Notes: generated from the sequence alone by a model not told the origin. Shown: positions 1 through 8,800, numbered from the stretch's first letter. The stretch: DNA of 10,225 nt from Salpingoeca rosetta (GCF_000188695.1 NW_004754923.1:1534759-1544983), one strand, 5' to 3'. Numbers and translations: made by a program.

Positions 1-17
1 CATACACAAGCACGCAC

Positions 18-824
18 CGTCAGTCTCCTTTGGGTTGCGGCTGCGGCGCTGTCGGTAAAACTCCACCAACTTGTAGAACCCAACGCGCCACAACAGCTCA
101 GGCTGGACAGGACGTACAGGATACAAGCGCAGGCGCAGGCGCATGCGTGAGCATGAGTACTTGTGCAAGCGCGCACGAGCACAAGTGTGGCGTGTTGACA
201 GTGTTAAAACACCCCACACACCCACAGACACACGGACACACGACGTACAAACACACAGCACTCGCATACATTCATATACACACAAGCAACAAGCACACGC
301 CCCTCACCAAGGCCTTCTCGACGGCGAGCTGCGGGGCAGAGAGGATCGCCTGCTGACATTGGAAGCGGAACGCACGGATGCGCGGGAAAATCTCCGTGCG
401 GTAGTCTGCATCCGCCAGCTTCCTTGGCGTCGCTTCCCCTACAGGTGCACACAAGAACACCAGTGAGTGTGTGTGTGTGTGTGTGAAATAAGCCGCATGG
501 ATGCTGGTGTGATGTTGCACGGCCATTTTGGTTTCCAGCGAGAAAGCTGGGCTTCGCCATCTCACATGCGTATCCACGTGGCATTGCACACAGAGGCAAA
601 CATACACACACACATACACGTACAACTGTGCACCTTTGAGGGCTTCAGCAGCATTCACGGCGTCTCTGAAATCCAGCACAAAGCAAACACGCCATCAATG
701 CAAGCAGTTCAAACGAGCGAGGGAAACCTTCATGTGTATGACCACGCGGACACTGCCCAGCTCAACCACTGCAAATAAAGCGCTTCCCTCCATCGTCATT
801 CACGCACTCGATGACAGACGACAT
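18..824 (-). CDS. EST1/SMG5-like protein, N-terminal part (gene runs off the window)
   Basis: Four coding exons can be joined on the minus strand: 824-767, 663-634, 438-308 and 102-18, giving 101 residues before the gene leaves the window. Each junction is GT-AG and phase-consistent (donors GTTGAG, GTGCAC, GTGAGG, GTGCGT). The product is helical. It holds DADYRTEIFPRIRAF at about residues 46-60 and PELLWRVGFYKLVEFYRQRR at about 74-93. The ELLWR-x-x-(Y/F)Y pattern, about 20-30 residues after a Y-x-x-x-(I/F)-x-P segment, is how I recall the 14-3-3-like start of EST1/SMG5/SMG7 proteins, which act in nonsense-mediated mRNA decay and telomere maintenance. Family assignment is inference from a short stretch. 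The first exon is the weakest: its acceptor partner is CAGAG rather than plain CAG. The start at 824 has G at -3. Exon 663-634 is only 30 bases. Confidence is good for the two left exons and moderate for the function. Confidence 0.5.
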
Positions 825-830
825 GGCTCT

Positions 831-1064
831 TCAGTTGTTGGAAGTAGAAGATGATGAGGCGGCCTGGTCCAACAGGGCTTGATTAGCGGCCTTCTCTGCT
901 TCCAGCTCTGCCCGGCGCCGCTCAAACTTCTCAACAGCGTCGTCCTTGCATCGCGCACAACCACGGCAATGCACGTGAGCGTGAGCTCAGCAGAAAAACA
1001 ACACTCTGTCCATAAAGCTGCTGCATTCACCCGTGTTCACACACGCACACAGACAGACAGACAG

Positions 1065-1134
<70 letters not shown>

Positions 1135-1247
1135 AGACTGACCAGGTACTGGTGGCGCTGCTCTTCCAAGAACTGAAAGCCGAAACCGCCGCCAATAAGG
1201 GTCCCAGCAAAGATGGCCAGCACCAAGACCGTCTTGTTCTTCGCCAT
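831..1247 (-). CDS. small single-pass membrane protein, PET117-like (72 aa)
   Basis: Two exons, 1247-1143 (35 codons) and 944-831 (37 codons plus TGA), join in phase 0 across a 198-base intron with donor GTCAGT and acceptor GCAAG. The protein starts MAKNKTVLVLAIFAG and has one hydrophobic helix at residues 6-27. An EEQRHQYL segment follows, then a charged helix (about 36-63) rich in E, R, K and A, and a Ser/Asn tail. A short basic start, one membrane helix, a QR motif and a charged helical tail, in about 70-80 residues, match PET117, a mitochondrial cytochrome c oxidase assembly factor. The similarity is mostly layout plus a few residues (K-x-VL, QR, ER), so another small mitochondrial membrane protein is possible. 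The donor has C at +3, and GT further downstream could be used, which would add residues after QYL. Codons are GC-ending like the neighbours. The stop is 6 bases from the next start on the same strand. Confidence 0.55.
1066..1132. repeat. (CA)33 microsatellite with adjacent (GACA)n
   Basis: A pure 67-base CA run, preceded at 1048-1064 by short CAGA/GACA repeats. Together they fill about 40% of the single intron of the PET117-like gene, reading as TG on the transcribed strand. It is the longest uninterrupted microsatellite in the window and is likely polymorphic. Confidence 0.95.
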
Positions 1248-1532
1248 GAAGACCACCCAGTAAGCCACGCACAACACACAAGGCAAGAAGGCAAGCAAGC
1301 AAGCGGCAGCGAGCGAGCAGGTGAAGTTGGGAAAAATACACCAAGATATTGGTCATTTCTCGGCAACCTTTGGAGGAAGACGACAAACAAAACAAACATC
1401 ACCACCACCTGCTGTGTCCTCGTCCACACCTCCAGCCTCAACCCCGATCCATCAATTGATCCCCCCTCCCTTCATCCATCTGGACACGCGCGGTTTGACA
1501 GTAGAGACACGTGACAGAGCCCCCAAGCAAGG
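1248..1532. promoter_or_regulatory. divergent intergenic region, candidate bidirectional promoter
   Basis: These 285 bases separate the start of the PET117-like gene (leftward) from the WDR41 start (rightward). No TATA box or recognisable element was found. The region has short AAGGCAAGC-type repeats near 1280-1310 and a pyrimidine-rich stretch near 1460-1480. Promoter function for both genes is inferred from geometry alone. Confidence 0.4.
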
Positions 1533-2237
1533 ATGCAGTCGCTGCGGGAAGCGCTGTTTCGCCGAAGCGAGGAGCCAGCTTCCTCCACATCGACAACGAC
1601 AACGGACGGATCGTCATCGCCCGCATCGTCGTCTTCAAGCGCACCGCACACGGGCAAGGAACAGGACGCCAAGCACAAGCCACATGCACAGGATGATGGA
1701 ACCCATGCACAGTCACCCAAGAAGGCTACCCCGCGAGCCAAAGCCGTGCAGCAGGAGCAGCGCAGCAGATCAAGCTCCCTGTCCGCGATGTGGAGGAGGA
1801 CCATTGGCTCCAGCGAACGGACGGAGCAGGAGGTGGCCCGGACCTTGCTGTCGCTCAACCCATTCACAGAGGTGCAACTCCTGATTCCAGACAGCGCATC
1901 TGTCACCAAGCTGCTCAAGCTGGATGACCACCGCTTGCTCTCTGTGAGCGAGAACACGGCACAAGTCTGGAGCACAGACCACGCCCAGCTGCTCTCCACC
2001 CTGCAAAGCCACACACGACCCATCACCTGCGCGGCGATGGTCCACAAGACAGTCGTCACCGCATCGCACGATGAGACCATCAGGCTATGGGATCCATCCT
2101 GCGGCGAGTGCAGAAACGTGAGTCACATGGCGCCATCTGCCTTGTTGCGTGAGGGAGGATTGATTTGGTTCCTGTCGTTGGCTGCTGTACCTTTGATGTC
2201 ATTCCAGCACGTGTTTGCATGCCTTCAGCGTGTGCGT

Positions 2238-2277
<40 letters not shown>

Positions 2278-4207
2278 TGTACGCTCACAAAACACGTTCA
2301 CTTTCTGCCTATGGCGCACGTACACCGACACGAAACATACCCGACGACGCGCACGCCAGACCATCTCCGTGCCGGACGACGTGATCCGGGTGCTGGCGCC
2401 CGTGAACGACACGACATTTTGCTGTGGCGGCCAGCAGCTGTATGTGTTCAGCTGCCACGGCAAACTCGTGGCAAAAGCGCCGCAAGAGAACCCGGACCTC
2501 GCCTTCCACACGCTGCTGGTGTTGCGCCGTAACCAGACCATATTGGGCGTCGTCACAGACTCGCACCAGATCTGGGAGATTGCGCTTGATGGAGAAGGGA
2601 CACTGGCACCATATGTGAGCGGGGACCACAGGGAACATGGCTCCATCTTAAAGCCGCGGCAACTCAAGCGCGACCACGAACGCCCCATCACGTGTCTTGC
2701 GGAAATCACCGAGAACCTGTTTGCATCCGGCTGTAAGGACGGCTCCGTGTTTCTGTGGCTGGCGCGCTCGCTCACGCTGTGTAAGGTGCTGGTGAATGCC
2801 CCCGAGGTGTTTTACGATGAGGCAACAAAGCTGTACACACGCTCCGTCAACTTTATTCTGCCGCTCCCAAACCAACACGCCGCCATCGCCCTCAAGAACG
2901 GCTTTCTCGTGGTGCGTGTGTATGTGTGTGTGTGTGCAGATGCAGTTGTGTGTGTGTGTGTGTGGGTAGACGCAGATGTGTGTGTCTGCGTCTGTGTCTG
3001 TGTGTCTCTGTGTATTTCTGTGTCTGTGTTTGCAGATGTACTTGTGTGCAGCTGCATAAATGACTGCTCACTTACCAACACATCATCACTCAATCAATGC
3101 ACATGACAGGTGTCCATCCAAGATCGAACAGTATGTGCTGAGGTAAGCCCGTCCCATGTTGCCTTTGCATGTTGGTTTGCTCTGCTGCACTTGTGCTTTG
3201 CCATGACAAGGTCAACTATCATGCGTTGAACGCATACACACGCACGCACGAATGCACACACACGCACACACACACACACACCATCACACGCACACCATCG
3301 CACGCACATTCACATTCTCTGTCAATCACAAACCACGCTCCCATTGCTGGTGATCAGGTGGAGGACGCACATCTGGGAGAAATCCACAAGATGGCCCTCA
3401 TTCACAACGGCCACTTCCTCCTCACATGCAGCTCAGATGCAGTCAAGCTTTGGTGAGCCGTGTTGTGTCGTGCGGCGCACACAACAAATAACACAGCGAG
3501 ATGCATGGACGTATGGATGCATGGATGCATGTGTTTACTCACACGAAAACACACACACACACACACGCACGCACGCACACATGCACGGGTGCATGTTGTT
3601 GCAGGTGCATATCGCAGTTTGCGCTCAACGCAGCGCCGCGCTCTGGTGAACAAATGTGCAAATTGCTCGTACAGTCGCTGTCAACAGCAGAGAACCCACC
3701 ACCGGGGCAGCAGCACACCACGCACGACACAGGCGCCCTCCCTCGCCCCCTACGCAAGAACATGGGCACCCTCGACCCCCACAGGCCGCTGTGTATTGGC
3801 GAGATGAAGGTGCACGCGGACCCCATCGCAGACTGCGAAACCATAAGCTCGTACATGTTCGCAACCTGCAGCTCAGAACAGGTGCGTTGCTGTGGACTGT
3901 GTTGTGCTTGTGTGTGTGTGTGTGTGAGTATATGTGTGTGTTTGTTTGTGCTTGTTTGTGTTTCTTTGTTTGTGTTTCTTTGCTTGTGTGCGTACACTTG
4001 CATGAAAGCGTGTGATCCTCATCTGTCACGTTTGTTTGGTGCACTCGCTATCCCATTTCAGCCCTCACCTTCCCTCTCCCCTCCTCACCTCACTGCCCCC
4101 CCCCCCCTCGGTCGCAGATGATTTGCTTGTGGAAGAACGGGGCGTATTCGTGGAGAAACGCAAACTTGCTGGCAACGCGCGAGCTCAAGGACTCGTTCAG
4201 ATTTTAA
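1533..4207 (+). CDS. WDR41: WD-repeat protein WDR41 (C9orf72-SMCR8 complex partner)
   Basis: Six exons, join(1533-2117, 2360-2911, 3110-3142, 3358-3452, 3605-3881, 4118-4207), give 543 residues. All junctions are GT-AG and phase-consistent (0,0,0,2,0). Residues 1-100 are Ser/Thr/Ala-rich low complexity. The beta-propeller starts at NPFTEVQLL (109-117), with [12 protein letters not shown] (127-138) and blades ending QVW (about 144-146), TIRLWD (182-187), SVFLW (about 324-328) and DAVKLW (417-422); the last blade is MICLWKNG (515-522). I recognise the animal WDR41 pattern NPYTEL...LVQLDDYR at the start and ILWKNG at the end. WDR41 anchors the C9orf72-SMCR8 GAP complex to lysosomes through the transporter PQLC2. 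The loop at about 430-490, before the last blade, is long, Pro/His-rich and unlike the rest; in animals the matching region carries the PQLC2-binding loop. The start has A at -3 and is the first ATG of the exon. Exon 3 is a 33-base microexon. The protein is complete with no internal stop. Confidence 0.82.
2240..2274. repeat. (CA)n tract in WDR41 intron 1
   Basis: A pure CA run of 35 bases in the middle of the 2118-2359 intron. The intron starts GTGAGT and ends GCCAG without a clear polypyrimidine tract. Confidence 0.9.
2912..3109 (+). repeat. TG-rich intron 2 of WDR41
   Basis: The intron begins GTGCGTGTGTATG and stays TG-rich to about 3040, with TGTCTG and TGCAGATG variants. It then becomes ordinary sequence before the ACATGACAG acceptor. 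The frame stays open across much of it, so retention would add a Val/Cys-rich segment; the GTGCGT donor and the phase-0 join to the next exon argue for splicing. Confidence 0.7.
3236..3311. repeat. CA-rich tract in WDR41 intron 3
   Basis: Interrupted CACACA/CACGCA repeats sit in the 3' half of the 3143-3357 intron, which has donor GTAAGC and acceptor GATCAG. No gene is seen here. Confidence 0.75.
3453..3604 (+). repeat. WDR41 intron 4 with ATGGATGC and CA repeats
   Basis: The intron opens GTGAGC and closes GTTGCAG. It holds three close copies of an ATGGA(C/T)G-type unit overlapping ATGCAT palindromes (3500-3532) and a CA run at 3549-3566. If it were retained, TGA at 3453-3455 would end the protein right after the WD Trp position, a natural truncation point. 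Confidence 0.65.
3882..4117 (+). repeat. WDR41 intron 5: TG tract at the donor, poly-C at the acceptor
   Basis: A TG run at 3909-3924 lies near the GTGCGT donor. The 3' end has a run of 12 C at 4096-4107 directly before CTCGGTCGCAG. The poly-C probably serves as the polypyrimidine tract. Confidence 0.7.
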
Positions 4208-4378
4208 CGCGCTTGAAGGCTCCATGTACAAATGCCCTCCTTACTCCAAGCATGTTGCTTGTGCTCTCTGCTGTCTGAGCTTGTGATGCGCAACACACAC
4301 ACACTTTCCGTCCGCATTTCTGTGTTGACGAGTGCTGGTCACTCGAAGAACCGCACATGTACCAGTTTGCTCGTTGCG
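4208..4378. other. convergent intergenic region
   Basis: 171 bases separate the WDR41 stop from the stop of the minus-strand gene on its right. No AATAAA or ATTAAA was found on either strand, so 3' ends must use variant signals. No gene is seen here. Confidence 0.6.
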
Positions 4379-5074
4379 TCAAGTGAACTCGTGAATAGTC
4401 CAGTTGTATATCTCCCTCATCAACCTCGCCTGCTGCGCAGCCATGGTCTGAGTGATCGTTTGCGCAAGTGCCGTGAGCTGCGTGAGAATGATGTGTGTGC
4501 ATACGTGAGCATGATGTGTGTGTGTGCATGCATGCGTGTGTCTGTGTGTCTGTGTGTGTGTGTGTGTGCATGCATGCGTGTGCATGTCGTCTTCCCCCTC
4601 CTCCACCTTCCACACTTCCCTCCACATTGATCCACGCCCACGTCGTCCGTCTCCAATCCATGCAATGCCGCAGCCAGTGCAGACAAAGAGCGAGACAACC
4701 AGCCCATCTCATCTACCTTGTGTGTCTCTCTCACACACAAATACACACACATACACACACACACAACTACACACACAACTACACAACTACACACACAAAC
4801 ACACACACACACACACTCCCTCTCCCTCTCTCTCGCCACACCTCCAACTCACTTGCTTCCACCACCCTGACCACCTGCAACAGCGCCTGCGTTGTCTTGG
4901 CTTCCTTCTTGCGCGCGCCCAAACAAAACACGTCCAGGCAAACATTTGCCAATTGCAAGTAACGGCACAAGTGCAATTGGCAAAAACCAGCCTCAAACAC
5001 AAACACAAACACAAACAAACACGCGCTGTTGTTGTTTGTTCACTGTGCACAGCTGCTGGCTGGATCGGAATCAT
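4379..5074 (-). CDS. unrecognised small helical protein (C-terminal exons well supported)
   Basis: Exons 4991-4853, 4712-4642 and 4477-4379 join in phase with GT-AG boundaries (donor GTGAGT for the first, GTGGGC for the second; acceptors TTTGAG, GGTAG, ACGCAG). They encode 102 residues ending MREIYNWTIHEFT and a TGA stop. The product is helical and heptad-like, with motifs YLQLANVCLDVF, QALLQVVRVVEA, SLSALAAALHGL and ITQTMAAQQARLM, which suggests a coiled-coil or helical-bundle subunit of a complex. The possible first exon 5074-5051 (MIPIQPAA, donor GTGCAC) joins in phase 0 and gives about 110 residues, but it is weakly supported. Alternatively these are the last exons of a longer gene starting at 5736. 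I do not recognise the family and assign no function. It converges on WDR41. Confidence 0.5.
4495..4585. repeat. TG and GCATGCATGC repeats in minus-strand intron
   Basis: Alternating purine-pyrimidine sequence (TG runs with two TGCATGCATGCGTG motifs), lying in the intron 4478-4641 of the minus-strand gene. Such sequence is prone to left-handed DNA. Confidence 0.75.
4733..4816. repeat. CA tract with ACAACTACACA units
   Basis: CA repeats interrupted by three AACTACACA-type units, within the minus-strand intron 4713-4852, followed at 4817-4832 by CTCCCTCTC repeats (GAGAGGGAG on the coding strand). Confidence 0.85.
4945..4984. repeat. perfect 13-bp inverted repeat (hairpin)
   Basis: The left arm TTTGCCAATTGCA (4945-4957) and right arm TGCAATTGGCAAA (4972-4984) are exact reverse complements around a 14-base loop. 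The hairpin lies inside exon 4991-4853 of the minus-strand gene, 7 bases from its acceptor. It would form a strong stem in the pre-mRNA. Confidence 0.9.
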
Positions 5075-5106
5075 GTTCCCCTCTCCCTCCCCGTCTTCTC
5101 TTCAGC

Positions 5107-5182
5107 TGTCAACACACACAGAGACAGGCACACACAACAAACACACACACACACACGCACACACACCAAACACACACACAGC
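5107..5182. repeat. CA-rich tract
   Basis: Interrupted CACACA with AACACACAC and AGACAGGCA variants, between minus-strand coding blocks. It probably lies in an intron or intergenic spacer of that locus. Confidence 0.8.
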
Positions 5183-5229
5183 AAGCAAACTCTCTTGTTT
5201 CCCCATCTTCCCGTTGTGGCTGTGTTTGT

Positions 5230-5502
5230 TCATGAGCGTATGATGAGAGCATGGCAGTGCAAGCCGATGCGGATCCCTTTGAGCTGTCTCACGACCAAGT
5301 GACAGATGATCGTGCCCCCGGCTGTCATGTGTGACACGCGCGCGCTTCGTGCTTGAAGGCAAGTGCGTGGTTGCATGTGGTTGCATTCACTGCATCGTGC
5401 ATGCACCGCAGCAACCACAACACAGGAACGCAACAACAAGCTTGCTCACCGCGTGTCGTTACCTCCTACACACACGCACGCACACACACACACATACTTA
5501 CG

Positions 5503-5545
<43 letters not shown>

Positions 5546-5736
5546 ACACACACACTTACACACACAGGCAAGGTGCCGATCCTGCTGCCCTTCCTCACCG
5601 CCACTTCACCCCCATTTGTTTGCACTGTCACGTTAGGGGACACTGCTGGCTGTTGAAGTGCATGTGAGGCAGCATTTCCGCGTCGCACACACAGCAGCAC
5701 ATCGCCACCCGGAGCTGCACCCGCCACCATTGTCAT
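5230..5736 (-). CDS. unrecognised small protein or 5' part of the minus-strand gene
   Basis: Exon 5736-5560 (59 codons) has clear coding character. It starts MTMVAGAAPGGDVLLCVRRG and ends at a GTAAGT donor; GCG|GTGAGG inside it is an alternative phase-0 donor. A 16-base microexon at 5465-5450 (EVTTR, acceptor GTAG, donor GTGAGC) and exon 5321-5230 (acceptor GACAG) join in phase. Together they give a 94-residue protein ending HALIIRS and TGA. The product is beta-rich and has no signal peptide or membrane segment. The second ATG at 5730 has better context (ACAATGG) than the first. A GTGAGA inside the last exon could instead splice on to 5105-5051 and further left, making one longer gene with the exons at 4379-4991. 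I do not recognise the family. The first exon is secure and the rest is tentative. Confidence 0.45.
5470..5565. repeat. long CA-rich tract next to a GTAAGT donor
   Basis: About 96 bases of CA repeats with ACTTACACA units. The ACTTAC repeats create at least two GTAAGT donor-like motifs on the minus strand, so the microsatellite itself supplies candidate splice donors for exon 5736-5560. Confidence 0.85.
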
Positions 5737-5879
5737 TTCACTGCTGACACGCTTCAGCTGCAGATCACACAGCAAAGTCTGTCACCCCCAACAGCCACCA
5801 CTGCCGCACAGAGACATACACAGATCAGCAGTCACAGACACGTCGGATACCAGGCCTATCCTTCGTTAGCCTACCCACC
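5737..5879. promoter_or_regulatory. short divergent intergenic region, candidate bidirectional promoter
   Basis: Only 143 bases separate a minus-strand ATG (5736) from the receptor ATG (5880). A TTCAGCTGCAG palindrome-like segment lies near 5753-5763. No TATA box was seen. The receptor start has excellent context (CCCACCATGG). Function is inferred from geometry. Confidence 0.4.
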
Positions 5880-8800
5880 ATGGCTTCTGCACGAAGCCAT
5901 CTTCGCCTGGTTGCCTGGGCAGTGCTTGCCACGCTTGTCTTGGGCTTCACAGGTGCGTCTTGGAGAAGGAGGAGGAGGAGGAGTGCTGATGCAGTGTCCC
6001 TGTCTTCCTGCCCTCCTGCTGTGCCGTGCGTGTTTGCCTGCAGCTACCCCTGCACGACACCTCCAAACGCAACAAGTGTTGCCTGTATTCCACCACAACA
6101 TCCCCTTCCTTGCCCCTGCGCTTCAACCCAACACTCAAGCAACACTTCTCAATCTCACCTGCCTCACCATCGCCACTGCACACCTCACCATCACCTTCTC
6201 CCCACCACACCACCGCCAGCAACCAATGCGCTCCGGCTCCGCTTCGACCCGGACTACAGCCCGCCGTCTGTGGCGGAGGCCACAGCAAACCCGCGCCGCT
6301 ACCGCGCATACAACCGGCCCGTCCTCTCCCACATCCTGCGCCCAATCAAGGTGCGCATTGAGGACGACAACGGCAACCTGGTGACCTCTGGGCCAGACTC
6401 CGAGCTCGCTGTGACGCTCTTCGCGGAGTCGGCCTTCCTTGGCGGCGTCATCTTCCCCGATGAGACGCCCGTGGCAAACGCAATCACAGACGCAGGCAGC
6501 CAGATGCTGTATGCCACGTCTGGCAGCGAGCACCCGTACCAGGAGGACCACCGCACCATCCGCCAGGACCCCTACGAGACACGCGCGGTCGGCGGCGTCG
6601 CCACGTTCCCGCCCTTCTTCGCCACAACGCCCACCGTGTTTGTGGAGAACGCCACCACGGGGTACCCCTACGTTGGCGGGCAGGATGTGCTCATCAACGG
6701 CGCGTGCTGCAAGAGCATCTGGCGCGCCGCAACCTCGGACCCGACCAAGGCCTCCGCCATCGTCAGCAACCCGTACCACGTCTTCCGTGAGTTGACACAG
6801 CTTGCTTGCACGTTTGTCTGTCTGTCTGATGCGTTTGTGCTGGCGTGTGGTGTGAGTGCATGTATGCGTGCATGCCCTTGTGCTGTGCGTGCATGAGCAC
6901 GTGTGTGTTGCTGTGTTGTGCGTGCTGTGGTGTGCTTGTTTGTACGTGTGCCATTGTTGCTGCCAATCTGCGTAGCATAATACTTTAATGCTGCGATCCT
7001 TGCGGTTTGTTCACATACTTTAGCCACCCGACCCTTATGGGGTGTACTCATACCCGGTTTCTAGAAGATAGCGGACGCCTGATTCACTTCTCATTCTCCG
7101 GAAAGAGACTTTTGGAGAAGCTTCGGGGAAAGAAGGAAGGTCCGTATCATGTATCTGTGTTCATGTCCGTGTCCGCGTCCGTACTCCCTCTTCAAGCAAC
7201 TCGTTGGCCTGTCCCACCACACAGCTCACACAACTCCATCCCCCCATCTTTGTATTCATCATGGCTAGGTGCGGCTGATGTCGCTCAACTACCAACAGCG
7301 CGACGCCGACGGCAACCCGACCCCAATCCCGCTCCTCCACGGCGCAGACACAGACGTCGACATCCAGCTCAGCGTCGCATGGGTGCGTGTGTTGTGTGTG
7401 TGTGTGTGTGTAGCTATCTGTCCATTTGCTCCGCCCGTCTTCTCTTCGTTCCCTCCAGCTGATGTGCACACACACATACACGCACACGCTCACACACACA
7501 TACACGCTCACACACACATACACATTCAATCCACACCCCGCCTCACAATCCACCCCCCCCCCCGTCAAACCAAACAGGACCGGAAGATTGTTGCTGCGGA
7601 CCCGCCGGCAAACATCTCTGTCAATGGCATGAACAGCGCGCGCCTGCTGTACTCCGAGGTTGAGCTGCACGGGCCCGGGGTCACCACCATCTTCACCGAC
7701 GACCTCGCTGTGCGCAAGCGCGCGTCGCTGCTGCCGAGCGGCTACTACGGCGCTGTCTTCGAGGGCATCCACTTCAAGAAGGCCGTGCACAACCTGCGCC
7801 TCAACTTCACCATCACCCACCCTGGCGGCGAGCCATACTACCTTGACCTGACCACCCACGACGTGCAGAACCCCGAGCCGTACTCGCGCGCGGGCATGGG
7901 CTTCCCCGAGCTGCCGCCGCTGACGCAGTACACGCTGTTCAAGTCGCGCCCGCCGGAGGAGCAGTCGCAGTATGTCACGGACGAGGAGTTCCGGCCCGTC
8001 CGCGACCTGTACCCGTCCGTGTACGAGGGCTACGAGACACACGCCATGCTCTTCATGCGCGACATTGGCACGTCCGAGATGGGCCTGTCGTGCGATCTGG
8101 TGGAGGACGAGCGTCGGCGCGCGTGGTGCCTGCAGTCCGGCTACACCCTCAACGTCACCGGCGACACGGGCCCGGGCGTCCTCGTCTCAGCGCCCTTCAA
8201 CGTCACGGGCCGTGATGCAAGCGAGCTGCGCATTTCGTGGGCAAAGCCCCTGGACGACATGCCAGAGGTCATCACCTTTCCCATGTGGCACCCGCTGCAC
8301 CTGGAGCTGTACGATGCAGAGGGCAAGCACGTTGTGGACGGGCCAGACGCGTTCCTGGACGTCTCCGTTGCTGCACTGGCCCTCAACTCTGCCAACGTCT
8401 CTGATGTTGCCGGCACGGCGCAGCTGTGCGACCCGGCGGTCAGCGACACCATCACGCTGGCGCATGGGCGGGTCAAGTTCAAGCACGGCGTGTGTGAGCC
8501 CGTGGACCACGTTGCTCTTGAGTTTACCGCCACCACCACCAAGGGCGCTTTTCTTCGCGCCGTCACCATCCCCTTCGTCGTCCAGGGTGTGTGTGTGTGT
8601 GTGGGTGTGTGTGAATGTGTGTGGGTCTGTGTGTGTGTGTGTGTTGTGTGAATGTTGGTGTGTGTGTGTGTTCATTGTGCGAATGTGGGGGTGAATGTGT
8701 GTGTGTGTGTGTGGAGTGTGTTTCGCAGCATGTATGTGTGCATTCGGTAGTCTTGGAACACATGATATATGCGTGGGTTTGCGTTGTGTTCTCCGCGTGT

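Noticed and set aside
772..778. AAATAAA as a plus-strand poly(A) signal
   Set aside because: No plus-strand gene ends there; the bases are antisense to the first exon of the EST1/SMG5-like gene.
1066..1132. Cys-Val or Thr-His repeat proteins across the CA tracts
   Set aside because: All such frames come from translating microsatellites inside introns; flanking splice sites remove them.
5251..5334. Plus-strand reading frame starting MAVQADADPFELSHDQV
   Set aside because: It looks protein-like but has AT-ending codons unlike other coding here, no convincing splice partners, and lies antisense to a minus-strand frame with GC-ending codons and proper splice sites.
6787..7268. Direct splice from 6786 to 7269 without an intermediate exon
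   Set aside because: Phase 1 to phase 0 would shift the frame; a weak donor at CAC|GTCTTC would be needed. Including exon 7065-7150 fits with normal sites.
7161..8042. Long minus-strand open frame of 293 codons
   Set aside because: It is antisense to the GC-rich receptor exon 7578-8586; Arg/Val/Leu-rich composition is the usual shadow of GC3-biased coding, and it crosses intron repeats.
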